Origin: Prinia subflava
Taxonomy: Eukaryota > Chordata > Aves > Passeriformes > Cisticolidae
Length of the DNA stretch: 64,000 nt
Assembly: GCF_021018805.1 (NCBI RefSeq)
Contig: NC_086251.1
Coordinates: 41,486,767 to 41,550,766 of the forward strand
Direction of reading: 5' to 3'
Shown here: in pieces, positions 1 to 11,982 of the stretch
How positions within the stretch are numbered: the stretch's first letter is position 1
Layout of the letters: each line of letters starts with the position of its first letter
The notes under the pieces: generated by a model
Told to the model about the DNA's origin: nothing
The model's database searches: none
The model's input: only the letters and a program-made list of their open reading frames with translations
Translations under genes and position numbers: made by a program

Positions 1-1297
1 CTGCTTTGTAGGCATGATGCCAATTAAAACTGGTGTTTACCAGCTCTAATAGGGATCATTTTCTCAAAGTTCACACTTTCTCCCAGAGAGAAAGAAGTCG
101 TGGAGGAGGGAGGCTGCCATTAGCAGGATTAAATGTCAGACACCTGAGAAAGCTGACACTGAAAAATTGATGGAGGCAGTTCTTCATGAACAGGTGCTAC
201 ATCATAAAAGCTCTTACACTTGATACTACCCAGCCCCAGGCTGTTAGCCTTGGTAGAAGGGCCAGTGGCCAAATGGGTCAGAGACCTCTCATGCCAGGTG
301 GGCTGCTTCTAGGTCTGGACTGGACTGGACTGCAGTGACTGAGTCTGCACTCTCACCAATGCCTGCTTCTGCTCCTTCTCTATTGTCTTACCTGGGCTGT
401 GAATCTCACATCTTTCAGCACGATAGAATTCATTTTACACTGAACACCAGGGATAAAAAATACAGGGAAGTTGTTGGGCTCTGATAAACAAACATTTTCA
501 GGAACAATTTCATCTTACTGACTGTGGAAATTTGTGACAGTTCTGAGCTCAGGCAAATCAAGCAAACTGCTCATTCTGATACTGTGAGAGAAAGCAGCAG
601 CAGCCAGAGAAATGGAAAGATCGACAGTTAATTGGAAATGTTACATCTGCTGTTTATGCAAAAGGCATAAATATTTATATCCTGAAGGATGACTTTTGGG
701 TTTGCTCCTCAGCAGGAAGATATTTACATTTTGAATAAAGACTTTTTTCTTTCTCCTTCTCAGTAAACGTGAGCAGCTTATTATTCCTTTAAACAGAAAT
801 CATCCATAGCCAAGTCCTCCAGTCCTGTTAGTCACATGCATGCAGATTCCCTCGGCTTCAACAGAAATTACAGGTGTGTGCAGATTGTGGCATCCATCTC
901 CCTCTTTATTATAGACAGAAAGAGAGTAGTGGAACTGAAATGAAGGGGCAGGAACTGAGATCACAAAATGAAAAGGCAGAAAACGCAGTGACAATTCAAA
1001 GGCACCTGAGATAATAAACTGCTTTTCTAAATCTGTTTTTGGTAGGAAAATAATCAAAGTTTGCACCTTGAAAGATTTTATAACATTAGCTGTATAGAGC
1101 AAGGAAAGAAATACTTGAAAAAAATAAGTACAACACTGCATTGGATTAAGCTGCCTTCACCGCAGTGATGAATGAACCAGCTAACAGAAGTATTTACATA
1201 TGCAGTGATTCTAGAAAAGCCAGGGAAATATGAATATGCTGAACTACAGCACTACTAAGAAAACCAACTGAACATCTGTTACCCTGTAGACCATTTT
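1..1297. other. Intergenic, no gene recognised
   Basis: Ordinary AT-leaning DNA. Only short chance open frames are present and no repeat family is recognised. Confidence 0.6.
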
Positions 1298-1760
1298 GTG
1301 CCCTATCTGGCCTCCCCATCTCCTGTTTCTCTTTGCTTTTCCTTGCTCCTGTGCATACTGAGCCAAGCTTCATTTCCATCCCTGTGCTGTCCCATACTGC
1401 TGTGCCAATTGCACTGCCCTCAGCTTGCTGACCCTCCTATCCTGTGGTCTCCCATCCTGCTCCACTCTGTATCCTCATCTCTGCCTGCTTCAGCCTTGTT
1501 CTCTATCTCAAACTTCACCTGCTGTCCCACTCTCCTCGCACTGCATTTTATTTTACCACATGTGGGTCCAGCCTCTACCATCATCCCTATAATTTCCAAA
1601 TTTGAGGCTCTCCTCCCTCACCTTTCCCTATTACTCAATCTATTCTTGTCGTCTTCTCTCTCCATCTGCTCTCTTCTCTGCCCAGTCCCAGTGTCAGCCC
1701 TTGTGTCTGCCCCTATTACATTCTCAGAAGACCTCAAACCCACACATCTCTGTGTGGATG
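1298..1760. repeat. Long pyrimidine-rich, strand-asymmetric tract
   Basis: Over about 460 bp the plus strand is dominated by C and T, with recurring short words such as CCCATCCTGC, TCTGCC and CTCCCTC. It keeps a 171-codon frame open by chance. It is probably a decayed simple repeat; no coding family is recognised. Confidence 0.6.
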
Positions 1761-2347
1761 CTGAAGCTGTTTGCCTTATTCTCTTCTACAGCATCATTCA
1801 TTTCTCATTTTAATCATTCCCTCTGATTAGCTGTAACATTGAAGCTAAAAAAGAGTTACAGATAAACGATAACAAAATACTCTGATGAGATGTAGGATGT
1901 TGTGGATTATTCTCTTCTGTACTTATCAAACACAACTGGCCCGCCCCTGAAGGCCAGGGCACACATTGCAGTGCTGCCAGACATCCAGCATTGCTTGAGG
2001 ATCCCAGACTGAGGCCTTGGACATTTCAGTGCATCTTGCCCCCCATTTAATGATAAAAACGATGCCTCTTTTGGGGACTAGAGATTCTGCAAAGATAAGA
2101 TGTCATTATTTGAAAGCACTTGTATGAAACATGGTTAGGTTTATAGAAGGAGAGCCTGCTGTGAACAAGAGGGATACCTGACAGGAGTACTGATTTGTGC
2201 CTCTGTGGCACAGAGCTACCAAAAAAATGCAGAGCATTCACATTCCCAAAAGATCAGCAGACCAGGCCAGAGGTATGGTGGAATTTACTTTCACCTCCTT
2301 TCTAGCAATCACTGGATCATTTTCAATGACTTCTCCTTTGCCTCTCA

Positions 2348-2348
<1 letters not shown>
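1761..2348. other. Intergenic, nothing recognised
   Basis: Unique-looking DNA between the pyrimidine tract and the A48 run. It was checked as a possible retrocopy body for that run and shows no gene-like content. Confidence 0.55.

Positions 2349-2396
<48 letters not shown>
2349..2396. repeat. A48 homopolymer
   Basis: There are 48 consecutive A. No AATAAA was seen close upstream and no gene-like sequence precedes it, so it is not evidently the tail of a retrocopy. Exact length in an assembly is unreliable. Confidence 0.9.
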
Positions 2397-2398
<2 letters not shown>

Positions 2399-2563
2399 GC
2401 ATCAAGATCACGAGAGGATGTTGGCATTCTCCTCTGGTTTGCCCCTTGTTTCTGAGATCCTAGAATCTCACAGCAAGATTTTATTTTAGTTTAAGGGAAT
2501 TTTTGTGTGTGTTTTAAAAAGCTTTGTCCTCTGGGACTATTTTTTCTGGCTCACATCGTTTCT

Positions 2564-2614
2564 GTTTCCATGGCAACTACAGCTGGCTCAGATGTGCAGT
2601 TGCCATGGCAACTG
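2564..2614. promoter_or_regulatory. Two RFX X-box-like motifs, one perfectly palindromic
   Basis: GTTTCCATGGCAAC lies at 2564-2577 and GTTGCCATGGCAAC at 2599-2612. The second sits in the perfect 18-bp palindrome CAGTTGCCATGGCAACTG (2597-2614). The X-box consensus is GTNRCC-N(0-3)-RGYAAC. The first site has T where R is preferred. Confidence 0.6.
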
Positions 2615-4129
2615 TCTGGTCCTCCTTTCAAACGACGCATTGAAACAGGAATGATATTTGCATCCCCAGTGCTGTATGGAACAAATCTCTTTCACCACAC
2701 ATGGGGAAGACATAAGACAACTGTATAAAATCAGCACAAAATCCAATTTAAATCCTCTCACAGAGGGTTTTAGACAGCTGGCGATATGAGAGAATTGCAA
2801 AGAAATTGGGCTTTTCCATTGAAGAGCTTAGGGGGAGGCTGGCACTTGACTGGCATTTTCAAAGTCTGTTCTGGGCAAAGCAGTATGCTTGGAAATACCC
2901 ACATGGGAAGAACATAAGATATTCCGGGAACAGCTAATTCATGTAAAAGCTACCACATCTTACTTCTTGTAATATCTCAAGATAAATTATTATGTGTTAA
3001 GAAACACACGGTAAAATATACCTCAGTATTTCATCCTAAAGAACAGATCAAAGCTTGCGTTACTCATGATTGTATCTTGGCTATGACACTGTTAGGATGC
3101 CTGGGACCCTCTTAGGTATGTGCTGTTACAGATTTGCAGATTAATAACATATATCCAACTCATGTCCCCCCCTCTGCATGTGCAGCCCCCACACATGAGG
3201 CGGGAGGGGCCTTGCAGGTGCATGGCGACACCACAGGCACCGTGACTGCCTGCTCATCCCAAGACATGGTACCAGAGGTGCATTTCTCTTCTGTGACATT
3301 AGGCAAAAAGGTGACAATCATAGGGTTTATTTTGTGGCATATGTAAGGGCTTTGTCTTTAACTTCCTAGTGTCATCTACATGTGTCTGCATTCACTCTGT
3401 TGTTTGTCTTCTTTGTTTTTCTGTTTTTCTGTCTTGTTGCTACCGTTAGGACAAATTGTAAAGAAAGGCATAGGCAGCTCTCTCTGCAAGGCTCTGCTGG
3501 TTCTGTCCTCTTCACTTGTCTTCTGTAGCTTCCCTAAGGATTTTGATGTTCCTAACAATTTAACAAAAGACAACAGCTGTGCAATGGAGTACTGTGGGGA
3601 AAATGAGTGTATTTCCTTGGGGAAGCAAGGAGTTGGCACCTTTCTTTTACACCATCAGTAGCTGTCCCTGGGCTGCCCTGGGCTTTGTCATGCTGCTGGG
3701 CTGAGCATGATTCTCCTTGGCGGGGTACAGTTGAATCCGAAGGTTTTGCTTTCCAGATGGGCACTGTCCCAGCTGCCTTGCTTGCAATAGTCACAGTCCA
3801 AAAGACTGAATTCCAGAATTAGTGCATGGCATTGAGGTGGGGTAACTCTGGTATCTTTCCCATCAGCCAAAGCAATTTAAAAACAGTGCTGTTAGTAGAA
3901 AGGAGTAGGAAAGAGCAGGAATAATTAAAGAGCAAAAATTACCACAGGGCCCAGGCCTAGCTTCTCTTAGGGTACAGACCTTATACAGTACACCTTATTG
4001 TAAACAATTTTGCCCTATAATGTTTCATCAGCTTCTGCTGTTGTCTCCAGAACTTACTTGGTCCAATTAAACAACAGAACATTGCACACAGTCATGAACA
4101 AATTTATTCAGCTATCTAATGTCAGAGGA
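2615..4129. other. Intergenic, nothing recognised
   Basis: The octamer motif ATTTGCAT lies at 2656-2663. Overlapping open frames of 60-93 codons have no recognisable domains. Confidence 0.6.
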
Positions 4130-4280
4130 AGATCATTATCCTTGCTGGATAAACGAGACACTTAAGAGCCAAGAAACTTGCCTGAATCAGGTGGTCTATG
4201 AGAGCACAGGGACTGGAACTCAGGAGGCCCCCGACTTAGGCATTACATCCCTTCAGTGAAGGCACAGTTCCTTATCACTT
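4130..4280 (-). mobile_element. Ancient MIR-like (CORE-SINE) fragment
   Basis: The order ATTATCC ... GAGACACTTAAGAG ... AACTTGCCTGAATCAGGTGG ... GGGACTGGAACTCAGGAGGC follows reverse-complement MIR, including the ACTTGCC core and the GGATTCGAACCCAGG-like part. It is strongly diverged, as expected for an element older than the bird-mammal split. Confidence 0.55.
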
Positions 4281-4406
4281 CATTTGTGCCCAGAGCTTTT
4301 AAGCAGTAGCACCTCTGCCATCCAAATACAGTAAAAGCCTTCATGTGTAAATAATGGGTCAAAATAAATTTCTGAATAAGGTGCCAAATTCTGCATGGCT
4401 TCCCTT

Positions 4407-4912
4407 CCTCATTTTGGGGATTTTCAGCAAAACTAACCTTTCATTCAAGAGTGATGGAATCAATATGTTTTTCCATCATTTACGTTGGAGGGAGCACCAT
4501 AATACAACACCCCTTCAATTACAGAAGATGGAATCAATACATTTCACCTCCATTTATGTGGTTAAGGTCTAAGTCAGCATAGCCCACCCTGTATTTATGG
4601 GGGTGGCCTTAATACAGCTCACTTTCATTTAATGGGGAGAAACTAATATGTCTTGCTTTCACTTCCAGGGGGTGGGAAGAAACGAACCAATAAATCCACC
4701 ATCATTTATTGGGAGGGATCCATAGATCTCACCTTGATTTAACCAGGGAGATCAATATCTCAACTTTCATTAAAGGGGGTGGTATTTTGGACTAAATAAG
4801 GTTCATCTGCTTTTAGAGCAAATTGACAGAATATGTCTCTTCATGTATGGGGAGGTGATTGAGTATGGCCTTCATATATATATAAGGCTTGGACACCATA
4901 TGGTTCACCAGC
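4407..4912. repeat. Degenerate minisatellite, ~31-44 bp units
   Basis: About 13 diverged tandem units share the order CTCACCTTCATTTA, then GGGGGAGG, then ATCAATATGT. Examples are 4438-4468, 4584-4617, 4618-4651, 4696-4727, 4728-4758 and 4759-4800. Unit length varies from 31 to 44 bp. Weaker copies may continue to about 5290 (for example around 5160-5260). It begins about 125 bp after the MIR-like fragment. Confidence 0.6.
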
Positions 4913-7900
4913 TAACACAGGGACACATGCATTCCAGCTCAACAGGACTCCTGCATTTCAGCTCAACAATAGGACTAGGAAGACAAGGGCAGTACAGTGG
5001 GATTGTGGACTCTGCACAGTAGAGCTTCTGACTTAGAAATCTGTTTATGCTTTCCCATTTATGAAAGGCAGAGATTGAATTTGTATTAGAGTGTGTGGAA
5101 GCCCCTAGATTCAGTGTAATAGATCTTCCTCTACAAAAGACAGTCTAAAGGCAGTCCTTTATTTATGCAGAGGTAGATTTGGTGGACTCCTTAATTTACA
5201 AAAGCTGGATTCACTGTTCCTTATCATGCTTAATAGGGAGCTAATATGAACTGTACATTAATCGTAGGAGGAGAGAAAGGGGTATGATGTATTCCAGGAT
5301 GACAACATTGTGGCAGTCTATCTGAATGTCTGAGAAAGAAGTGCTTCTTTACAGCTCCTCAGAGCGCAGTGAAGCAAGATTTAGTGGGTATACTGCTATG
5401 AAGAAAAGGGAAGATGCACAAGAACCCAACCTACTTTTACATCAGACTTGTTACTGGCATGATTTTTCTCTGCTGCATAGCACAGTCTGCAGAAAAAGCT
5501 GATGTCACTGCATTTCAGAGCTGCTACTTCAGGCTACTTCAGGCTGCTTCAGGTTTCTTGTCTTTGTCTCCAAAAGACACTAATCACCACCCTTCCTATC
5601 ATCCTTCCTCGAAACAGCTCAAAGCACAGCTGAAAAGAGTGTAACTTGTCCTTTAATCACCTATTAAGCATCTAACACCACAGGACTCTTGTGGACACCA
5701 CAGCAGGGAGCCTTTCAAATTTAGGCTACTGATTTGATAGGAGCTCAAATTACCAGTGAGTGACCAGAAATAAATGTTAGTTGATGCAGCCAGGGGGCTT
5801 GCATGATATGAGTTAGGGCGCATCAGTACAATTCCCAGAGGAGATATGTCAGAACAACTTGGGAAAAAATATCAACCCAAGTGCCCACCTTGTTGGGTTT
5901 CTCAGCAGGAAGCCTGTGGACTGAAAAGACCCCAGAGATTGAACTGCCCTGTCACTTTTCATTATGTGCAATAGCTGCACAGCATACAAGCACCTGGAGC
6001 TCCCATTTCAAGGTGAAAAGATAAAAGGCAAGTAGACAGCACTGCAATATTACCATAAAAATACAGTGTCTTGAAAACATGGCAATCCCTGCTGACCTCT
6101 CCTTTTTCCCAGGCAAAAAGAGGAAATGGGAAAGCATGAGGTAAGGAACCAAAAGCAGAATGGTTTTGACACAAGCTAGCTGTTTCTTTTAGCTGGTGAA
6201 AGGGTTCAGCAGATTTCTAGGAGGCAGATGGGATGTGCCTTTTCTATCCCTGAAGTAGCAGGAATGCTTATTTTCATCACTGCATTGCATCAGCATCACT
6301 GCTTCTCCATCCTGGCTGCTTGTAGTGCTGTACTTATAACTGTGTGTGTCTCTGTGCGAAAGGAATTTTCACAGTCTGCCTTTTTATGTGATTCTGAGTT
6401 AACCAGGCAGACAGACCGAATGTGAGAATGCCTATTTGCCCATAGTATTTCTATTACAAACAGAATAAATCGACAGTGTGTCTTCTTTCCAGGCTCTCAT
6501 GCTACCTTATTCTCTTGACCTCAAAGGCACTACCACTTGCCTTTTTTTGTTTCTTTTCAACCCAAAATATAACACCAGCATTTCTGAATCTCCCTTGCTT
6601 TATGCCCTAATGTCCTGGCTTTGCCTCCTGCCTTTCCTTCTGTTTCTCTCTGGCGTCTCTCTTTAAGACACCCTTCCTTAGATCTCCAGGTAAACTTCTC
6701 AAGATTGCTAAAAAATACAATCATCCTCCAGTGTTCTCTATAAATCTATGTAATGTTATATGATCTCTTCCTAGTCTAATACAGTGGTAGAGAGGGAGAG
6801 TTATTCAGTATGCCACCTTTTTTCCTTAAAGCTTTCTGAGAAATCTTCAGCAGCTATGGCGTGTGAGTTCTGATGCTACTGAATTCTTATGGCACACAGT
6901 ACAAGCAGAGTCTCCCATGACTACTCAGATGAACTCCTGGAATGTGATTTGAAAAAGGACCAGCCATGTGGAGAGGATCCAACAGGCTACCTCAGAAATT
7001 ATTGCAAATTCCATCCAGAACTGGAATAAAGCAAGGGAAGGAATAAGAATATCCTCCTTAGGGCAGAAGTGTGCCTTAATTACAGAATATAAGAGACCAC
7101 ATGGTAAGATGATGGGCTTGTTAGAAGAATCTGAATTAATATCCAGCTTTTACATGGTTCTTTTTGTCAGAAGAATTCAAAGTGTTTCACCAGTGGCACA
7201 AAAATGATGATATTTAGCCAAGAGCAGCCAGTGGCAGGACCACAAATGGAAAGCAGCTGTCCCAAGCATCCTGGGAGAGTGTGCTAGTTCCTAGCCATAC
7301 TTTCTCCCATAAAAGGAATAAGAAGTGAGTTCGGCTTCTTACATGCACCAACTGTAGATAAGCAGAAGGACATATGTGAATTCTTTCGGGGGTCACCTTC
7401 ATAAAAATACCTGTTTTCTGTAATTGTATAAACCCTTCTCCCAGGAGTGCATGGTAAAGACTGCATGACAGAGGTACTCTGCATATGTTCTCCCCCATAT
7501 TTCTGCCTTTGTCTGCTATAGCAGCCAGTGCAGCTTGGGCACAGCTTAGAGCAAGCCTAACCTGCAGAGAAGTCATTGCAGTTCCAGCTGAAAGCAACAC
7601 CAGCTCCTCTTTGTCTTGGTATGAGCAGAGGAGCAAATTCAGTGCACTGATTAAGAAGTGGTATTTTGCGATCCATAATGTATTTTAACACCTTCTCATC
7701 ATGAGATGACCATACAGGCTTTTTGCACTCTTTCCGTATCTGTTTGATTGTGCTTTCAGTAGCTGTAAACAAGGACACAATAACAGTCTTCCGTCTGCAT
7801 GGCGTCTTGTTCTGCATTATTCATACATTGCCTTCCTATTTCACACACTTATGTCAGTCCTCACTCAAGCAAAGTTCATGTTAAATGATTCACGCTCTCT

Positions 7901-10900
7901 TTCTCTGTGTGTCTTTCTCTTTTTCTCTGTCTTTGAAATGGGAACGAGAAAAAAAATGTAAAAAAACCCCGGAGATTAGACTTCTTTCTCCCTTTTTCCT
8001 TCTCCCCTCTTCAGCTAGACCACAATTCTTAGAGACATCTATATCTGGTCTCTTGATTTTAGTGTGTCTGATGTGAAGAAAATGGAGCAGAGGAGTCATC
8101 ATTGTTAAAAAGCCTCATTAGTATTGTCCTGTTACACACTGATTCATTGTAATATCTGAGATTAAAGAAAGAAACCCCCCATCTACAGATCGTTATCATC
8201 GTTGCTGCTGCCAGAGATCGATCTTCTCTCTCCCTTCCCTGCCCTACCCTCAGGACATTTGCCCCAGAAGCTTCCACACCTATCTTAGGAGCATACTAGT
8301 TCCTCCAGGGCACTAGTGGGGTGCTATGCAGTTGGTTTGCTACTTCCATTACTTGATACTCATATGGGATTAATGAAGGGTCAGCAAGAAGGCACACATT
8401 ATGGCATTCTGTATACAGGGATGAATCCCAGTTTTGTGGCTAGTCTTTTTCTACTTGCATATATGATGCAGCTGAATGACTTAACCTGCACCTGCCTGAC
8501 TGTAACTCTCCAACACTACATCAAGAGATGACTGAGGTGCTGGTAATGGGTTGGAGAAAGCAACCAAGGATGCTGGGAGCTGGTTTTCACAGTTCACCCC
8601 ATAGGGAGGGTATCAAAGCCAGAATGATTTTAGATTACCATACATGCCAGTGCATTTTTCTATCTTAATATGGCTAAAGGGTTGCAATCATTCCCCTCAG
8701 AGCAGAAATCCCTACTGTCATCTATGATTTACGTCATGCTCAATGCGCTCTAAAGCACTGCATCAGGGGATGTACTCTCAGTGCACTAAGAAACTGAAAC
8801 TAGTGTTGAATGCAGATGACTGCCAGCTGAATACTGAATACAGCTTTCTCACTGGGAATTACCAGTGCTTGCCAGACTGCAGTGGGTGGCCATTGCTTTT
8901 CTTGGGGAATGTGAAAGGTTCCTTTGGTTTGTTAGAGCCCTGAGTAAGACCAGTGTAACTGAGAGATACCTACCTCCCACTGAGATCCTACAGTGCCATA
9001 GTCAGCAGAGACTCTTCAGCTGATGCCCTGCCTGGAGTGACAAACAGGCTGAGTGCTTCTGGCAGGGCAAACTGCGTAAAAGAGTCTTAGTTTAGGGAGT
9101 TGTTCCTCCTTATGGTCCTAAAACATATTTGAATTTTACATTTCATCTGTTGCATTTTAGTGTCTGCTACAAAAGCCACCTTCTTCACTGGAACCTGTGA
9201 AGCATGAACTTTCCTTCTGAAAGCAACCAGTTAAGTCCAATTATACTGTTACCTTTTCTCTGAAACTGGCCCATGTCAGAGGGGTATGGCGAAGGTGGAG
9301 ACAGACCACTGATGACAGATGGTTTGAGTATAAGAATTATTGCAGTAATACAGTAGTTTTCAATTACAGAATTTTGCTTTATGGAGACTTTGTAATGTCT
9401 CCATATCCTTTTTAAGAATTTGTACTTCTTATCTAGAAATGAAGCAGGTGTGGCTTTTTGCATTGAGAAAATTAGGGAATAAAGCAAGCAAGAAAAACTT
9501 ACTTGAATTAATTTTTTTTTCTGATATTGATAGTAGACGTCCTTTCATCTTTCTTGTATTCTTCCTGGTTAAAGGCTTTTGAAACAACGTGAACACTTTT
9601 TGTGGTCTTTACAGTTTAGATGCCTGTAAGCACACCACGGTACTTTTCCACATTAGCCGATTTTTCTAGCAACATCAGCCAAAGGAAGCTATCTGCTGCC
9701 AAGGAAGCTCTGCAATTGCGAAAGTGTGAAGACACACCAAGAGGAATGGGAATTCTTTTATCCCTTCACACATCAAGACCAAGGGAAATTGTTTCATCCC
9801 CTCCAAACCCTGCCCCCTTCTGTGCAACCTCATTTTCAGAGCAATGATTATCCTGACATCTGGATAAGCTCAGTTGGGTTTGGTCTTGCTGGACTATATC
9901 AATCAGACCTAGCCTCTGTTGCTAGTGATGCAATTTCTGAGTGGCTTCTTGGCTCAGTTCAGGGGTGGGATCCTCTTTTTTTGGGTTAGCACCAGCTTCA
10001 TCCTGGCTTCCAACAATGGGTGGAACGGTTTCCTTGCCCTGCCTTTCTCTGCAATCCCTTCATCTGACTGTTTTTCTGGGGTGAAGAGAGAATGCTGACA
10101 TTTGTGATGCTTTGTTTCCCACCCCGCCTTTTTTTTGCATCCAGAAGTCCTCCAGAGACCGAAATCCATCTTCCACGCTGTGAAACAATGCTGGGGAAGG
10201 GGAGGGGAGGGACTGCAGAGTGATTTCCAGGGGACTCCACTGCTCAGCAGAGGGACTGTATCCAGGCAACCTGCTTCCCCTGCCTGAGACAAGAACACAC
10301 AGCTGGGACTTTGGAAAACTAAGAAGCTACTGTAAAGAGTGGGCTACATGGGGGCAGCGGGGGAAATGGTGCAGGGGGAGCCATGTTCTTTCAGCAGGTT
10401 ATTTCTGCCCTGGCATCTTCATGACACTGGACCCAGCTGCAGTAGCCAACTGACCCAGCCAGCTGCTCCTTTCCAGGTCCCCACCAAGAGATAGGAGAGG
10501 GAGCAACTTTTTCGTTCTCCCATATGATGGGCATGGGGAAAGGATGGGCTTGGCCCTGCCTTTTGCAGGAGCCATTCCCCAGCTCCTGAGCAAAGAGGAG
10601 TAGAGTACACTGTAACCTGCCTCCTGGGGCACGGTGAGAAAAAGCCCTATATTGTTTGGAAAACTCAAATCCTGCACCATGATGGATGGACAGACTAAAC
10701 AACACACACAGGCAGAAGATGCTGTGAGACAGCACATCAGGAGTTAAAACTTCCTTTAATGCATTGCATTCTACCTCACCTGGTACAGGTGAGTCTTAGA
10801 TCCTGTACACCTGCTTTGACCAAGGTCCTAGGATTTGGGCCCAACTTCAGACGTCATCTGATGCTTTACCAGCCAGGAGAGCAAGGGTGGGCTGCCAACA

Positions 10901-11592
10901 GCTCTTGCCAACAGCAAAGCACAGGAAAAGCCTCTCTACAATGACTGTCTCATTCTCTCCCCAAAGGCAAAGATCTAACTTCCTCCAGGACCCAGCACCT
11001 TCTTGCTTGTCAGCTGTTCATTGTTCACTGGCAAGTCCCATCTAATGGCAAGATAAAAGGTCTGTCCTTTTAGGTGGAGCTGCCTACATGTCTTCTCCTC
11101 ACACCTCTGGAGTGTGAGTCTGGTTTTGATATTGAGGGACTCCACAAGGGATGAGGAAGCCCATAGCCCTTTGGCAAGAGATCCTTCAGGCTTCCAAACT
11201 GAGGGAAGTAAAATTGCTCATCATTTGTCTTTCTCTCAGTCGTACTCAGTGCATACTGTCCTTCACCTCAATTAGTCCCCTTTGTTTAACCAACTCTATT
11301 GTATCTCCCTATGTCTCTTCCTACTCTCCCTTTACTGTCTCCTCTTCCCTCCTTCATACGGTTTTTCAGATCTGAGCCCCATCACCCTGTCTGCCTGTGC
11401 TGGCAAGACTGCTTAATAAGCACAGCTAGGCTAGGAGGGGCTCCTACCCACGGCTCAGGCATTTCCTGACCTTTCAAGTGCCTCTCTCGGAGGAGTACCT
11501 CAGTTGCCTGCCCTTTGACTTTTTTCAGTGCTTTTTAACCTGTGACTGAGTAGCTCATGAAGTGCTGTTTGCCAAGAGGAAAGAAATGAACT
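4913..11592. other. Intergenic, mostly featureless
   Basis: Weak copies of the preceding minisatellite may reach about 5290, and the short 10-bp triplication is at 5523. Frames of up to 140 codons (for example minus strand 7214-7636) have no recognisable family or domain. No RNA gene was seen. Confidence 0.55.
5523..5553. repeat. Short 10-bp tandem repeat, three copies
   Basis: GCTACTTCAG, GCTACTTCAG and GCTGCTTCAG are in direct succession. Confidence 0.8.
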
Positions 11593-11640
11593 GGGGGGGG
11601 GGGGGGGGGGGGGAGGAAGGGGAGGGGCAGGGGGCTTGGA
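11593..11640. repeat. G21 run and G-rich tract
   Basis: G21 spans 11593-11613, followed by AGGAAGGGGAGGGGCAGGGG. It has clear G-quadruplex potential on the plus strand. Confidence 0.9.
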
Positions 11641-11925
11641 AAGAACATTAAGGAGCTAAAAATAACCATGGGTCAACTCTGAATAAGCCTGAGGCACTAC
11701 TCCTGCCCCTGCCCCCAGCTGATGCCGCAGTCAAAGAGAGGACAAGCAGCCATGAAGCATTCTGTCTTCGGAAGCGGCTCCGCTCCCTTTCCTCAGGGCA
11801 TGCCTGCTGCCAGGACGGTGATTGCTACACTGCTATGGAAAGAGGAAAACAAAACAAATTAAAAGGATTCTGCCCCAAAATAACCCCTCTGCCTCCTGGC
11901 ACCACGTCAGCCACAGACAATTTCG

Positions 11926-11982
11926 TGAACCACAGATTTTAGGCAGGAAAAGACCTATTGGTTCTCATCGACTCTCCAACCA
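11926..11982 (-). mobile_element. Degenerate CR1 LINE 3'-end fragment
   Basis: The plus strand reads GAACCACAGATTTTAGGC, then GGAAAAGACCTATTGG, then CATCGACTCTCCAACC. This follows the antisense order of a CR1 3' end with small indels. There is no recognisable continuation on the far side. Confidence 0.55.

Noticed and set aside
1298..1813. 171-codon open frame
   Set aside because: It lies in a pyrimidine-rich tract. The product is a Leu/Ser/Pro-rich compositional artefact with no domain.
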